Both the position numbers and the translations under genes were made by a program. DNA of 64,000 nucleotides from Stentor coeruleus (lineage: Eukaryota; Ciliophora; Heterotrichea; Heterotrichida; Stentoridae), in assembly GCA_001970955.1 (NCBI GenBank), contig MPUH01000252.1, positions 1 through 64,000 of the forward strand. The letters are read 5' to 3'. Below the pieces are notes generated by a model. The model made no database searches. It was not told where the DNA came from and worked only from the letters and a program-made list of their open reading frames with translations. This document shows, piece by piece, positions 32,700-44,006 of this stretch (position 1 is the first letter of the stretch; the number at the start of each line of letters is the position of its first letter).

Positions 32700-33803
32700 T
32701 TACCCTGACAAGAACTCCCTAAGCCTGACAATTTTCTTAGACAAATCAGAATTCGTATCAACAAATGCTTTACATTTACAACAATAATTCCCTGCACTTG
32801 CACTTTTTGAAGATTTCTCATGCATTCCTTTCAACTCATTATAGCTTTCAAGTAACTCACTATACCTTTTATTCAGCATAACAATATAAGTTGTATCAAT
32901 TTCCTTATCACTATCTTTTTTATTTATAATATCAAGCCTTGATTGTACTTCTAATATTTTCTGCTTCAAACTATTGTTTTCTTTACGTAAACTTTGCATT
33001 TCCTGTATATAAACATTTATTTTCCTTTCATATTCATTGCATTTTTCTTCAAGGATTATTTTCATTTTATATTCTGGGTCCTCAGTTTTCTCTAAATAAC
33101 TTGGCATTCTAAAAGACTTTGATTCAAATTGGATGTTTTCTTTTGATTTAAGCCTAAGTAAAAACTGTTCTTGTAAAAAATCGTATTCCTGTTGTTTTTC
33201 TTGTAAGGCTCTTCTGATTTTCATATCATATTTCTCTTCAAAATCCTGTCTGATTTTCTCAGCCTCGATTTCAAGTCTTTTTTGCAGTTGCTGGGTGAAA
33301 TTTTCTTCACAATCAGTGATTTTTTCTATATAAAATTTGGTAACTGAGTTAATTTCTGTTTGTTTTTCAGCTTCAAAAGTTTTTTTTAATCTGATGGTTT
33401 CTAGTTCGTGTTCTTTTTTTATTGCGCTTAGACGTTGTTGGAGGATTGTGTTTTCAATACGTAAAGACTTGATTTCTTGGTTTTGTGTACTGAAATTGAG
33501 GCTTTTAAGATTATTTTCGATATGAGTACAATTGATGTCTTTTGTTGATTTTATGTCAATTCTGCTATCATCATCTAGTAAAGAATGGGATTTTATATGA
33601 CTTTTGGGTTTTATGCATTTGATTATTGATAAGTTGTCTTGAGAAACTGGAGGGCTTCGTGAAGTCCTTTTGTTTTCGATGATCTTTAGCTTTTTCTCGT
33701 ACTATATGGGGATTACTTGCTTTATTGCAGTTTTAAGCTCTGTTATTGAAGACCGCCTGGATGACTTGCCTGAGTTGACGCTTTTAAAATTCTTAATAGA
33801 CAT
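32700..33803 (-). CDS. Coiled-coil protein, two exons
   Basis: Exons 33803-33717 and 33701-32700 join across the 15-nt intron GTAATCCCCATATAG (33702-33716), giving 362 residues. The first exon encodes MSIKNFKSVNSG and a Ser/Arg-rich start. From about residue 110 to 320 the protein is continuous coiled coil (EAEKIRQDFEEKYD and similar). A CKCK pair lies near the C-terminus. The function is unknown; such proteins are common in ciliate basal bodies and cortex. The intron differs at one base from that at 1537-1551. Confidence 0.82.
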
Positions 33804-34311
33804 TTTTACACAGATTTTTGAGGGTTTTGGAAGAGGTTAGAGAGAATTTTTGGATTTTTGTCAGAAAAACTGACTGGGATATGAAGGAGTGAAAATTATA
33901 AGATGATTTCAGGGTATTTTATATAATATTTTTTAAATAATGATGTGAAAATAGATACGGTTTTAAGTATTGAGATGGATTTAGAGAAAATATAAATACT
34001 GGCAATTTCATAAAAATACATGCTGGGTATAAGGATCTGAATAATTTATGATATAAATATAATACATTTATATGACAAATTTGGTTTTAATTTCATCGAG
34101 AATTGCTTGTTAATATCTCACAGCCTGATTTCGAAATAAAAATCTAATCAAAACCCCAAAACCATCTTTTTCATAAAATTTGCATGACCATAATAAAATT
34201 CCTCTTCCCATTAACCTTCCTATAAACTTCTAAACTAAAAATTCCATATAAACTTAAATCTCAACAACAAAAAAAGTATCTTCAAACCTTAAACCTATTC
34301 CTGTCTACAAA
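33804..34311. other. Spacer, no gene seen
   Basis: 508 bp. It is C-poor on the left (upstream of the gene at 33803) and G-poor on the right (downstream of the gene ending at 34312). Nothing else is seen. Confidence 0.55.
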
Positions 34312-35202
34312 TTATACATCATGCCCAGTAAGGCTATTATACGTAGCATCCCTATCAACAAAAGTTAGAATTTCTTCATCAGAGCTCATGTCAATGCTAA
34401 TACCCCTGGACATCTCCGTTTTCCAAAATTGGTAGATAACAGTGCTCATAACCGAATAATCCGTTACAAACCTTAAAAAACAAAAAACCCCAATACTAAA
34501 CCCCAACTGTCCACTTATCATCATAAAACATTGTGAATAATCTTCAGTTATATAAACAACACTTTCAATAAAACTTGTCATTGTCGCTAGAAGACTAACT
34601 CCAATAAGTACCCTAAATATTATTTACCAAAGCTCTTTTTCTTTTTTAGCAACCTGTTTTCTATACACAATCTGTATTTTCTTAAGTATTTTACTAATAA
34701 CAAACCCAATAATCAAAAACAGCATCGACAAAACCAACTCAGCCGATCGAATCATCATCCAAATCATATTTGAACATTCAAAAACCTCATTATTCACAAC
34801 AAAAAAGTCAACCGTGAAATACAAAGCTAAAATACTCAAATAAGCTACTGTCAAAATAACAATTATCAAACCTAAATAACTAATAAAAGTATGTTCTTGA
34901 ATAAGTTTGTACATATGATATAAGAAAAAGTAGCATATATAAGAAAGCATGGCAAGCATAAAAAACTCCTTAAAAAAATAAAGAATATCATAAGACTGTC
35001 CTATAAGAAAATAATGAAAAGTCATAGATATGCATAATAATGCAAAAAAAACCAGAACTTTTTTCTCATCTTTTTGACGGTATTTGATCATAAGGACAAT
35101 CTATATAAATAATACAACAGAAGCTAAATAAATCAAAGAAATTATGCCAAAAGATAAAGAAAGCCAGCACAGGTCTTCATTAGTAAAATCGCATATTAGC
35201 AT
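34312..35202 (-). CDS. Seven-transmembrane receptor-like protein
   Basis: Three exons (35202-35116, 35100-34628, 34612-34312) with 15-nt introns GTATTATTTATATAG and GTAAATAATATTTAG give 286 residues. Seven hydrophobic helices can be placed at about residues 12-33, 42-62, 67-92, 97-120, 134-160, 187-210 and 218-242. The last two lie in or near exon 3, and the first is supplied only by exon 1. The N-terminus is short, and the C-tail is about 40 residues and acidic (SSDEE). The topology is that of a GPCR-like protein, but no E/DRY or NPxxY motif is seen, so it may equally be another 7-TM family. The start ATG is the only one in exon 1. Confidence 0.8.
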
Positions 35203-35214
35203 TTAATTATATAG
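35203..35214. promoter_or_regulatory. 12-bp divergent intergenic region
   Basis: The whole DNA between the start codons of the 7-TM gene (minus) and the LRR-ankyrin gene (plus) is TTAATTATATAG. Any promoter must overlap one or both coding regions, unless the plus-strand gene starts at its next Met (35308). Confidence 0.5.
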
Positions 35215-37065
35215 ATGAGTAATAATAGGAACTTGATTGTATCAAACGAAGGGGAAGCAGTTATCCGTGAAGAAAGTTTAGATTTATATAAAGATCCTTT
35301 ATTAAAAGCTATGAACAGGCTTAAAAGTTTAGACTTGAGAAAAATCTCTTTGAAGATCATCCCGAGTTATATTTGTGAATTGAAGAAGTTAGTATGTCTT
35401 GATTTAAGAGAAAATAATATAGAAGGAATACCTGAAGGTATAAGAAACTTGGTGTTTTTGGAAGTATTGAAAATTGATAGGAATAATTTGACGATTTTAC
35501 CTTGGCAGATTTTCGAATTGGGGAATTTGACAACTTTTACTTTCAGCCATAACTCGTTGTTGATACTTGATAGGGCTATAGGGAAAATGAACAATTTGAT
35601 ATTTTTAGATTTGTCTTATAATCAGATACAGGTATTACCGAGGAGTATTGGTAAGCTGAAAATGCTTAACACGCTTTATGTCCATGCGAATGAGTTTTCA
35701 AAAGTACCTGCAGTTTTGCATAAAATAGCGAATTTGCAAGTTTTTAGTTTGGATTGGCTTAGGTATACTCAACCAAGTCTGCCAATTGTATTAAAAGGGA
35801 CAAACGGAGAAGTACTTATAAAATCATTGCAAAACTTATCTTCGTCTTATAGCAAGTCATTTAAAAACTGCGAAATTTCTTTGACAGAATTTTTGAAACA
35901 TTTCACTGAACCTCTACCTTTTCCTATATCAAACACTTCACCTCATTGTCCTTCCTTATTACATAAAGCTGTACTAAACAATGATTTTGGTGTTATTAAA
36001 GGGCTTATTGAATCAGGTTGTGATTTAGATTTACTAGACTCTGATGGATATTCAGCATTAGTTTTAGCAATAAGAGATAATAATCCACAAACAGCTAGAT
36101 TATTAATAGAATCTGGATGTAATGTGAATATTGGTGGGGGAATTTATGGTAGTGCTTTACATTTGGCTGTAGCTAAAAACGAAAGCTATTTGGTTTCACA
36201 ACTTTTAAAGCGTGGAAGTAAAACTGATTTAGTTAATTGTGATGGGAATAGTCCTTTGCATATATTGATGGTGAACTTTAAAAATCAGAAACATACTAGT
36301 GAGATTATTGGAGAAATGCTTATTAGCGCTGGGGCTGATACTAATGCAAAAAATAATGATAATTGGGGTCCAATACATATAGCCGCACGTAAAGCTCAGA
36401 ATTCAGCTGTTAAGTGGATTATGAAAATCAATAGTCGTAAAGAATTCATAGACAACAAATTTGATGTTAATTTAATTGGTGGTAAACAAGAATGGACATC
36501 TTTGCATTTAGCAGCTCATGTTGGGCTTTTTAAGACTATAAAAATTCTTCTAAAAGCTGGAGCTGATGTTTTTGCCAGGAATCAATTCGGTAAAACACCA
36601 AGAGATGTGGCTAAGGGTAATCTGAGTGTTTTTAAGTATATGTCTACTATAGAAAAAGGGTTCTTTCGCGAATACACAAAAAAATCTCGTAAAGTTGATA
36701 GGGAAACCTGCCAGGATGAAGGAGTTTATGTGAAGATATATGAGGATTTCAAGAAAAGAGATTTAAATGGAATCAGAGACACAATTGAGAAAATGGAAAA
36801 AAATGATTTGAATAATATCGCAGAATCTGATGCAGTGTATTTGATTGGGAGAATTGCTGAAAAACATCCTAAGGGTTACTTGAAGAAAATTGCTAAAAAT
36901 TGTAAAAATGAACTTTGTATCAGGGAAGCTTTTGCTGGGTTAAGAGATTTGAAAGTGTTTGAAAAGAATGTCATTTCCCCGAAAAATATTATTGGGCCTA
37001 GGGTAAGTCTTGGCTCACAAATTTCAAGTGTTAGAAGAAAACATTCTGAGGTACCTGATGATTAA
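35215..37065 (+). CDS. LRR plus ankyrin-repeat protein
   Basis: A single exon of 616 residues. Residues about 35-185 are SHOC2/SDS22-type LRRs (LVCLDLRENNIEGIPEGI, LIFLDLSYNQIQVLPRSI). Residues about 245-480 are six or so ankyrin repeats (e.g. GYSALVLAIRDNNPQTARLLIESGCNV, WTSLHLAAHVGLFKTIKILLKAGADV). The C-terminal 130 residues are helical and basic. It is presumably an interaction scaffold. The LRR-then-ankyrin order resembles some LRRK/MASL-like scaffolds but there is no kinase or GTPase domain. Confidence 0.88.
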   Translation: MSNNRNLIVSNEGEAVIREESLDLYKDPLLKAMNRLKSLDLRKISLKIIPSYICELKKLVCLDLRENNIEGIPEGIRNLVFLEVLKIDRNNLTILPWQIFELGNLTTFTFSHNSLLILDRAIGKMNNLIFLDLSYNQIQVLPRSIGKLKMLNTLYVHANEFSKVPAVLHKIANLQVFSLDWLRYTQPSLPIVLKGTNGEVLIKSLQNLSSSYSKSFKNCEISLTEFLKHFTEPLPFPISNTSPHCPSLLHKAVLNNDFGVIKGLIESGCDLDLLDSDGYSALVLAIRDNNPQTARLLIESGCNVNIGGGIYGSALHLAVAKNESYLVSQLLKRGSKTDLVNCDGNSPLHILMVNFKNQKHTSEIIGEMLISAGADTNAKNNDNWGPIHIAARKAQNSAVKWIMKINSRKEFIDNKFDVNLIGGKQEWTSLHLAAHVGLFKTIKILLKAGADVFARNQFGKTPRDVAKGNLSVFKYMSTIEKGFFREYTKKSRKVDRETCQDEGVYVKIYEDFKKRDLNGIRDTIEKMEKNDLNNIAESDAVYLIGRIAEKHPKGYLKKIAKNCKNELCIREAFAGLRDLKVFEKNVISPKNIIGPRVSLGSQISSVRRKHSEVPDD

Positions 37066-37306
37066 TATATTGCTAGGATGAACTGATGGTATGATGTTAG
37101 ATAAATTATAATTAATATGTGTGGATTAGAGTTATTGCATCTATTAGAAATCTATAAATAACAACAAAATTTTAATAAAAAATCACGGTCAACCTATAAA
37201 AACCCTAAAATTTCAATCATTCTCTTCAATTTATCCATCAAAAAGTAACAAAATCTTATTCTAATTATAAACTATAACAAAATAAACCTATTTCTTTTAT
37301 ATAAAT

Positions 37307-37615
37307 ATGGAAGTTGACAAAGAAGTTCCTCAAGAGGCCACACTGGATGAAGGACCAATGGCTTTGCTAGTAAAATCCATCAAAACAAACTGCCAAGTCC
37401 TTATAAACTGTAGAAACAACAGAAAAATATTAGGAAGGGTTCGTGCTTTTGATAGGCATATGAACTTAGTCCTGGAAAATGTTCGGGAAATGTGGACAGA
37501 AGTCCCAAGAGGAGGCAAAGGCAAAAAAGCAACACCCATTAACAAAGAAAGATTCATAAACAAGATGTTTTTAAGAGGAGATTCAATAATAGTGGTACTT
37601 AAAAACCCTAGGTAA
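37307..37615 (+). CDS. SNRPD2: Small nuclear ribonucleoprotein SmD2
   Basis: 102 residues in one exon, the usual SmD2 length. The Sm1 motif includes [20 protein letters not shown], and Sm2 includes the basic [15 protein letters not shown]. The insert between them ([24 protein letters not shown]) is diagnostic for SmD2. It is a core subunit of the heptameric Sm ring of U1, U2, U4 and U5 snRNPs, so it belongs to the machinery that removes the tiny introns seen here. The leader is G-poor; a TATATAAAT run lies just before the ATG. Confidence 0.97.
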   Translation: MEVDKEVPQEATLDEGPMALLVKSIKTNCQVLINCRNNRKILGRVRAFDRHMNLVLENVREMWTEVPRGGKGKKATPINKERFINKMFLRGDSIIVVLKNPR

Positions 37616-38137
37616 TAGTAGTTTCAAGGCTTTAGGTCTGCTGATTTGTATAGGTAAGTAGATATAGTAAGAAGAATGTTTTAGGATTGGAGAAAGGGAT
37701 ATAGGATTTGAGGTTCATAGGAAAACCCTTATTATAAAAAGTTATAGAGGATGTAGATTTATTGGGTTTAGATAGATTGCTAGATGATTGAGATTGGGTA
37801 ATAAAGATTTTTAGGATATAAAGAGAGTAAAAGTAAAGCTTTTAAGATTTGGATTGTGCTTTGGTTTAATTTAGAATTGGGATTATGAAAATTTAGAAAA
37901 AAATCCTGATTTAGGGATTTTGAAGGTGATTATTTTGGGTAAAAGATGTAGTTATGATTAAAATCGTATGCTTATAAAAAAATCTACTAGTAAAAAATTG
38001 TTTTGAGGTTTATCATAATTTTATATTGAATGATTCTTTATGTATCAAAAATTATAAGTTATATACTTTATTATAAAATCTATAAATATATCTTTAAATA
38101 TATCGAAGATTGATTCAAGTATTAATAATTTTCAAGC
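37616..38137. other. Spacer between convergent genes
   Basis: 522 bp. C-poor for most of its length, as expected after a plus-strand gene. No gene or RNA seen. Confidence 0.55.
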
Positions 38138-38498
38138 TTAATAGGTTATTATATCCCAACCTCTTTTATTCCAATAGATATGACAACTGATTTTATCAAA
38201 GTTGCCTTCCTCATCATGTACAGCAAACTTTAAAGGATACTTCAAACTATAACAGTTTTCTATACCTGGACATACAATAGAATGCTTATGATATTGTTCA
38301 GCAGTCTTGCATTTGCTTCCTTCACAATTTATAAAATGTTCAGATGATTCATGATAGCAACGATGCCCATTCTGTTTTTGACATTGAGTTCCACAATCGG
38401 GACAAAAGACTTGACATTGTCCTTCAAAAGTAAAAGTTTGCATTTTTTCAGGGATTTTTAAGGAAGTTTGATTTTTTGTATTTGTTTCAGATGATGAC

Positions 38499-38533
<35 letters not shown>

Positions 38534-41500
38534 CGATCTTGAAATCTTTCTTTTATCAGAATTTTCATTGAGATTTTGTGGATTTTCTACAACTTTATTT
38601 TCATCAGTACTTTGGCTTATTGTTTTCGATATATCTATAACTCTTGGTAAAGGTACATTAATATCAGGCAATGGGATATTAAAAGTAAATCCTGGTGAGG
38701 GAGGGGCAAAATTTGGAGGTAAATTAGAAGACATATTTTTTTCAAAAATTTCATTAGGCAGGTTTCCTTTTGTTGTATGCTTGAAACTTATCATATTATT
38801 AGATTTTTCATTATTTGATGATTCAGGAAAATCAGCCAATGGCATTCCTGCTGTAATCGAAGATATCGTAGGTTTAGCTTCAGCATTCGAAGTATTAAGC
38901 TGAGAAACAGGAGGATTTATCCTAGGTGAAGCCTGGCCAAAATACTCAGGCAAGGGAATCCCTGTAAATTTTGACTCTTTAAATGCTGGAATTACATCTT
39001 CAGTTTTTTGTTTAAGATTTTTTGTAGGGATTATGGGTGGAGGTGAATAAAGAGGCTTTTCTGATATTTTTGGTGGAAGAGGTATAAATTCATAAGGTTC
39101 TGGTTGAAATTTTGATATTGGCTTTGAATCGGAAGGTATTTTTGGTGGAAGAGGTATAAGTTCATAAGGTTCTGGTTGAAATTTTGATATTGGTTTTGAA
39201 TCGGAAGGTATTTCTGGTAGTTTTAATGGTAAAGATTCTTGGTATACTCCTTTTATTTCAGGTAAACTTTGAAGATTTTCAGATGATTTTTGTGGAAAAA
39301 TCTCAGGCATAGCAATATTTAAATTTCCTGGAAGCAGTATAGGTGGAAAAGGGATCCTTTTCTATATTTAAATTTCCTGGAAGCAGTATAGGTGGAAAAG
39401 GGATCCTTTGCTCAATAGGCGTTTTAGGAAATTCATAAAAAGGAGGGTTAGTTTTCTCTTTAGGTAAAGGGATAAATGGATTGTCTTTAGGTTTTATATC
39501 GTCTAAATTTATTTCACTTTCAGAATTTGAAGAACTATCTTCATCACTATCATTCTCAGAAGAAGATTTGTTATTGGAAACATTTTTTAGTGTATTTTGA
39601 GTGTCGATTATAGGTAAAGGTATAGGTATTTCTTTTATAGGTAACGTAAGTTTTTCTTTGGCATTCATAACTTCTTTTATTGGATTTTGGGGGATTTTCA
39701 TTGGCAAATTAGGGAAAGGAAGACCAATAGGGTCTTTTTTAATAATATTTTGATTTGGAAGAAAATTTTGCATTGGAGGAAAATTTTGTATCGGTGGAAG
39801 AGGGACCATTTCATATGGGATATTCTGAAAATTCATAGTCTGAGATCCGATCTGTAAATTGTTACTTGGAATGTTATTGGAGCCTTCTATTTTCCTTCTA
39901 GATATATTTTGTAAATCATTAAGCAGTCTATCAGGGACAATTTTAATATCTCCAGGTCTTGCATTTCCTGATAGATTCACCACAAACCGATCACTAAAAT
40001 CTGGTACAGCAAACTTTTCATCTTCATTAACAAAATATTTATAATTGCAATTGCTTTCTTCCAATAAATCTCTAACTTTACTATATTTGCATATTTCAAA
40101 ATCCTTAAAGTTCTCCTCAAACATACTACTCTGCCCTTTACCTATAATAGACACTAGCTTAACACAAATAATATTCCTTCCTCCAAATATCAAAACAACC
40201 CCTTCATTTATTCTATTATCAATAAAAGCAAAACTTTTACCAATTGCATCAATAACATTTAATTGAATCATTTCACATGAAAATATCCTTATGCATTTTG
40301 TAGACTCTAAACAAACAATCCTTTTTTCTTTACAATATTTTAAAGATCTCAACTCTTCTGATTCTAATTTTACAGTAAGTTTAACTCGATGTATAGCGTT
40401 TATTACTTTAGAATTTAGACTTTTTTTATTACAAATAAATACAATTTTTTCTAGATGTTTTATATAAGCAAGTGCAGTTACTATTTCACTTGCTTCGATG
40501 CTTAAAGTGAGTTTTTGAAAACTTTCTAGTTTTCCTTGTTTAAGTCGATATTTTTCTATAAGATTTGGTTGGTTTTGTGAGATTATTATGGATTCTGAGG
40601 TTGAGCCTGATGCTATAGTGAAATTAACACAATATAAGGTTAGAGATATTGAACAGATTGGTAGAGAATAATAGATTATATATGATTTATTGCCTAAGAA
40701 AAGGTTTATCAGTAGTTCTGTATTAGATAAATTGTGAATTGAAGTTAAACAACATGGGGATTTTTGTAATACAAGGGCTATAATAATTTTCCAGTCACTG
40801 GTTTGGACTAGTTTCAGGTCAGGTGTTGTTAGTTTATATGTAAAAAGCCCAACACGCATATAGTTTCCATTTGTATATAGCTCACTTAGGAAATTTTCGA
40901 GGGCGACCATAGCTTGATCTTTGATTTTTTTCTTTTGGTCAATGAAAAATGTCTCGAATTCACGGAATTTATCTGCAAACGACCTGTCTTTGCCTTTGAA
41001 AAAGTGAGAAAAGCTTTTATAGAAGTCATTGATCATATTATCAATATTCAACTCCTCATCTGTTAGATATTTTTGTATATATCTTTGTTTTTCAGTGGCT
41101 AGGTCTAAAGATATAACAACTTTTTTTCTTGCTTTTTTTTTCATATGATGAAATTCTTCAGCTTGGTCTAGCAATACTATTAGATTCGACGAGATAAGGC
41201 TTTCAATTTCGCAATGCATAAAATTATATTGCCCTATAATAATTTCACGAAGCACACTAGGATTAATATCAAGATTCTCAACAATTTTCCTCATAGCTTT
41301 AACATAATATTTAATCATTTCTTCAAGTTTATCACTATTCCCTGTCTTCAAAGAGCAAACTTCAGCAACAAATTTTTCTGTAATCTTATCTAAAGTCCTT
41401 TTATAATCCTCAGGTATATATATATCTACAACATTTAATGCAAGTAAAAACCCTTTCCCATCAATTTGAAAGATCATAATATTCTCCATTTTCTCATACT

Positions 41501-41687
41501 CAGCACCTTCGATAATATAAAAATCCTTTGTAGCCACATTCATCTGTAAATAGTCTACAATTTCATGTTCACCAGGAATATTTTGATGTTCTTTAAAATG
41601 ATAATCACAAAAGCCAGTCGCTTCATGACTACCTTTACATATAAACACAGTCTTATCTTTACAACCTTCTATGCCACAGTGTTCCAT
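38138..41687 (-). CDS. Zinc-ended Pro-rich protein, split by a duplication
   Basis: One gene of about 1,166 residues, read as two frames only because of a 49-bp duplication at 39316-39412. Collapsing it makes ...LPGNLNI run straight into AMPEIFPQ in frame. The N-terminus (1-45) has a CGIEGC/CKGSH/CDYH/H zinc cluster of B-box type. Residues about 80-270 are helical. About 280-560 may be a beta-propeller-like region, weakly supported. A long Pro-rich low-complexity region follows, with a 25-residue tandem repeat (KIPSDSKPISKFQPEPYE...) and a Ser run of about 19. The C-terminus has CPDCGTQCQ...C...H...C, another zinc site. The function is unknown. Confidence 0.8.
38490..38533. repeat. Trinucleotide microsatellite coding poly-Ser
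   Basis: A (GAT)n tract on the top strand reads as TCA codons on the coding strand and encodes about 18 Ser in a row within the Pro-rich gene. The tract is interrupted by two GAC units near its ends. Confidence 0.9.
39316..39412. repeat. 49-bp tandem duplication breaking a gene
   Basis: Units 39316-39364 and 39365-39412 are near-identical and adjacent with no n. 49 is not a multiple of three, so the second copy shifts the frame of the host gene. Removing one copy restores a continuous protein. An assembly overlap is the simplest reading. Confidence 0.8.
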
Positions 41688-41776
41688 TTATAAAGGTTAA
41701 AAGGATTTTAACATAAAAACTATATAAACACGAAATTTATCATAAAAATTACCAAAAGTTACTTATTTTATAAGAA

Positions 41777-42661
41777 TTAATCCTTATTGTCGTCTGAGGT
41801 TAATAAGTCGATTAAATAGTCCATTGCAACTAGAGTATCAGCTGATTTGTCAGCATTACTTATATCGCGGATTATATCAATAGCTCTTTCTTCGTTAAGT
41901 TTTACTATATATTCTTGCATAACTTTATCATCTTTGTCTTGAAGTAGTTCTGCTAGATAATCAAGGAGGCTACGAAGTACTGAATCATTTTCTGAGCTCC
42001 AGGAAATTTGTTGTACTAACTGACGGCCACCTTTCATATCAATAAAAAGCCTTTGGGCATATGGACGATTCTTATATATTTTATAACAAACACTGGCAGT
42101 TAGGTGCCGTAATTCTTCTTTAGAACACATTATAGAACGCATTAATATAGAGAAAACACCCTGTTCAACAAGTTTAGCTACAGACTCTTCACTTGTAAAA
42201 TCTAAAGCATAATACATAAGCATAAGACTATTGTCTCTTAAATCCTCACTTCCATTCTTCATATACTCCATAAGCATATGCAATGATGGTTCAATAGCTT
42301 TAGCCACATTTTCTTGATCTTTTTGGCAAAGCTGGCATAAGTAAACAAGGGCTAAAGATCCAATAGATCTTGGTTTTTCTGCCCATGAAATATATGCTTT
42401 TGGGTTTTTAATCTCTGTATTATCATTTATCAATCCTACTAATTGCTCGTAGTTCTTCTGGGTTTTACAGAAATCCAAGTAGTTCAAGAGGTGTTTTTTA
42501 CCATAATTTAAAGGTTCGGTAGCCAAGCCTGATGTTGTGCTATCCGTTGTTTTGAGAGGCTCATCTTTAGTTGTTGGTTTTTCTTCGTCACTAGGTTCAT
42601 CATCAGGTTTGATTATTTTAATCTTTCTCATCTCTTCTTCACGGCCTTGGCAACAACCCAT
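41777..42661 (-). CDS. MGCC-anchored ARM-like helical protein
   Basis: A single exon of 294 residues. It begins MGCCQGREEE, a myristoylation plus palmitoylation signal, followed by a 50-residue acidic disordered linker. Residues about 70-290 are repeated helix pairs with armadillo/HEAT character (SIGSLALVYLCQLCQ, LRDNSLMLMYYALDF, LRHLTASVCYKIYKN). An acylated ARM scaffold at a membrane, in the manner of vacuolar Vac8-like proteins, is an inference from architecture only. Confidence 0.75.
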   Translation of the reverse strand: MGCCQGREEEMRKIKIIKPDDEPSDEEKPTTKDEPLKTTDSTTSGLATEPLNYGKKHLLNYLDFCKTQKNYEQLVGLINDNTEIKNPKAYISWAEKPRSIGSLALVYLCQLCQKDQENVAKAIEPSLHMLMEYMKNGSEDLRDNSLMLMYYALDFTSEESVAKLVEQGVFSILMRSIMCSKEELRHLTASVCYKIYKNRPYAQRLFIDMKGGRQLVQQISWSSENDSVLRSLLDYLAELLQDKDDKVMQEYIVKLNEERAIDIIRDISNADKSADTLVAMDYLIDLLTSDDNKD

Positions 42662-44006
42662 ATTAGTGATTTAATGATATAAGATAATTAACGATAGTTA
42701 TATAACTTTTGTTTAGAAATTTGAATATAGGGTTTAGTGGTTGAATATTAGTTTTTATATTATAAAAATTTTGAATATATTGGTTGTGATAAAAGACAAG
42801 TAGTTTTGAGTATACATATAAAAATGTTTTACTATATTAGAAATTCATATTTTTTTTATAATAGTTTTAAGCTTTAGATAAGATGCTAGGTTTTTGCAAT
42901 TTTTCTTATGTTAAAATTTTTGAATCTTTTGTTTGTGAATTTTATAATTTGCTTTATTTCTCTGCATCGGTTTTTACTTATAAAATATCCTAAGAAATTT
43001 GATTATTTTAAAGCTGTTAATTTAAGGCTTAAGAATTTTTTTGGAAAAATAGTCGATTTATGAAAATAACTTTGGATTTAGGAAATTTTGACAAATTTGA
43101 TGAAAATAATTCTGAATATGGATAAGATAAAAAGTGAGGTTTTAGTAATAAAATAGAGCACATAGTAAGTATATATTTTAAATATCTAACTTCTTTCATA
43201 TGATGATTCAAATTATATTTACTCTATATTATCTTATTTTTTTAGCAAATAAACCCCTAATTTTATTTTTCTATCCTTCCAAAATAAATATACCTCTGAA
43301 TTCTATTGCGTTAAATTTTTTATTCATAAAAATCTTTTTTTCTAACTATTTTCAATTAGCAAAATATATTTTTTGAAAGAAAAAGCGCATTATTTTTTTT
43401 TGATTCTAAATAGTCCAAAAGACCATAAATTATTTAAATACAAGCATTTACAAAAGTCCCGATAAAATATCATCAAGCGTTCATATTTCCATAAAAAATC
43501 AAAATGTTTTTATTTCTCAAAAAAAAATGTAAAATTAGCAGATTAAATGCATTAGCATTTATAAGAATATGGAAAAATATATTAGGAAAATTTCACTAAA
43601 TTAAATTTTATATCTACGAATCAGCCGCGAAGCACTAAACAAAAGTGAGAAGGTTCTACCATATTTTTAAAAACTAAAAAACAAAAAAGCCTAATAGGTT
43701 GATTAAAAAAAAAGTAAATGGACTAAAAAACTATAAAAATATTAAAAGGTTGAACCTGGTTGATGGACTTAAATCTGTATTACTAACTTTTTGAGGTTAT
43801 TTTATTTATCATTAACCTTAAAACTATCGAATACATATATTTTATATCAAATCAGTTATTTTTATTACAAATTATATCTGAAACATATAATATCCATCTA
43901 AAACACAACCTCTTCTTCACATTTTCTATGATTTCTTTACAATTTTGAATTCCAAAAAAACTTTCATCCACTATTATAGCTGTGGTTATAATAAAAAAAA
44001 AATATA
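42662..44006. other. Long divergent spacer, no gene seen
   Basis: About 1.35 kb between divergent starts. C-poor on the left to about 43200, G-poor on the right. A 60-codon frame at 43029-43211 is low-complexity and not convincing. Confidence 0.55.

Noticed and set aside
43029-43211. 60-codon minus-strand frame
   Set aside because: Low complexity, no intron or motif support, and it lies in a divergent promoter spacer.
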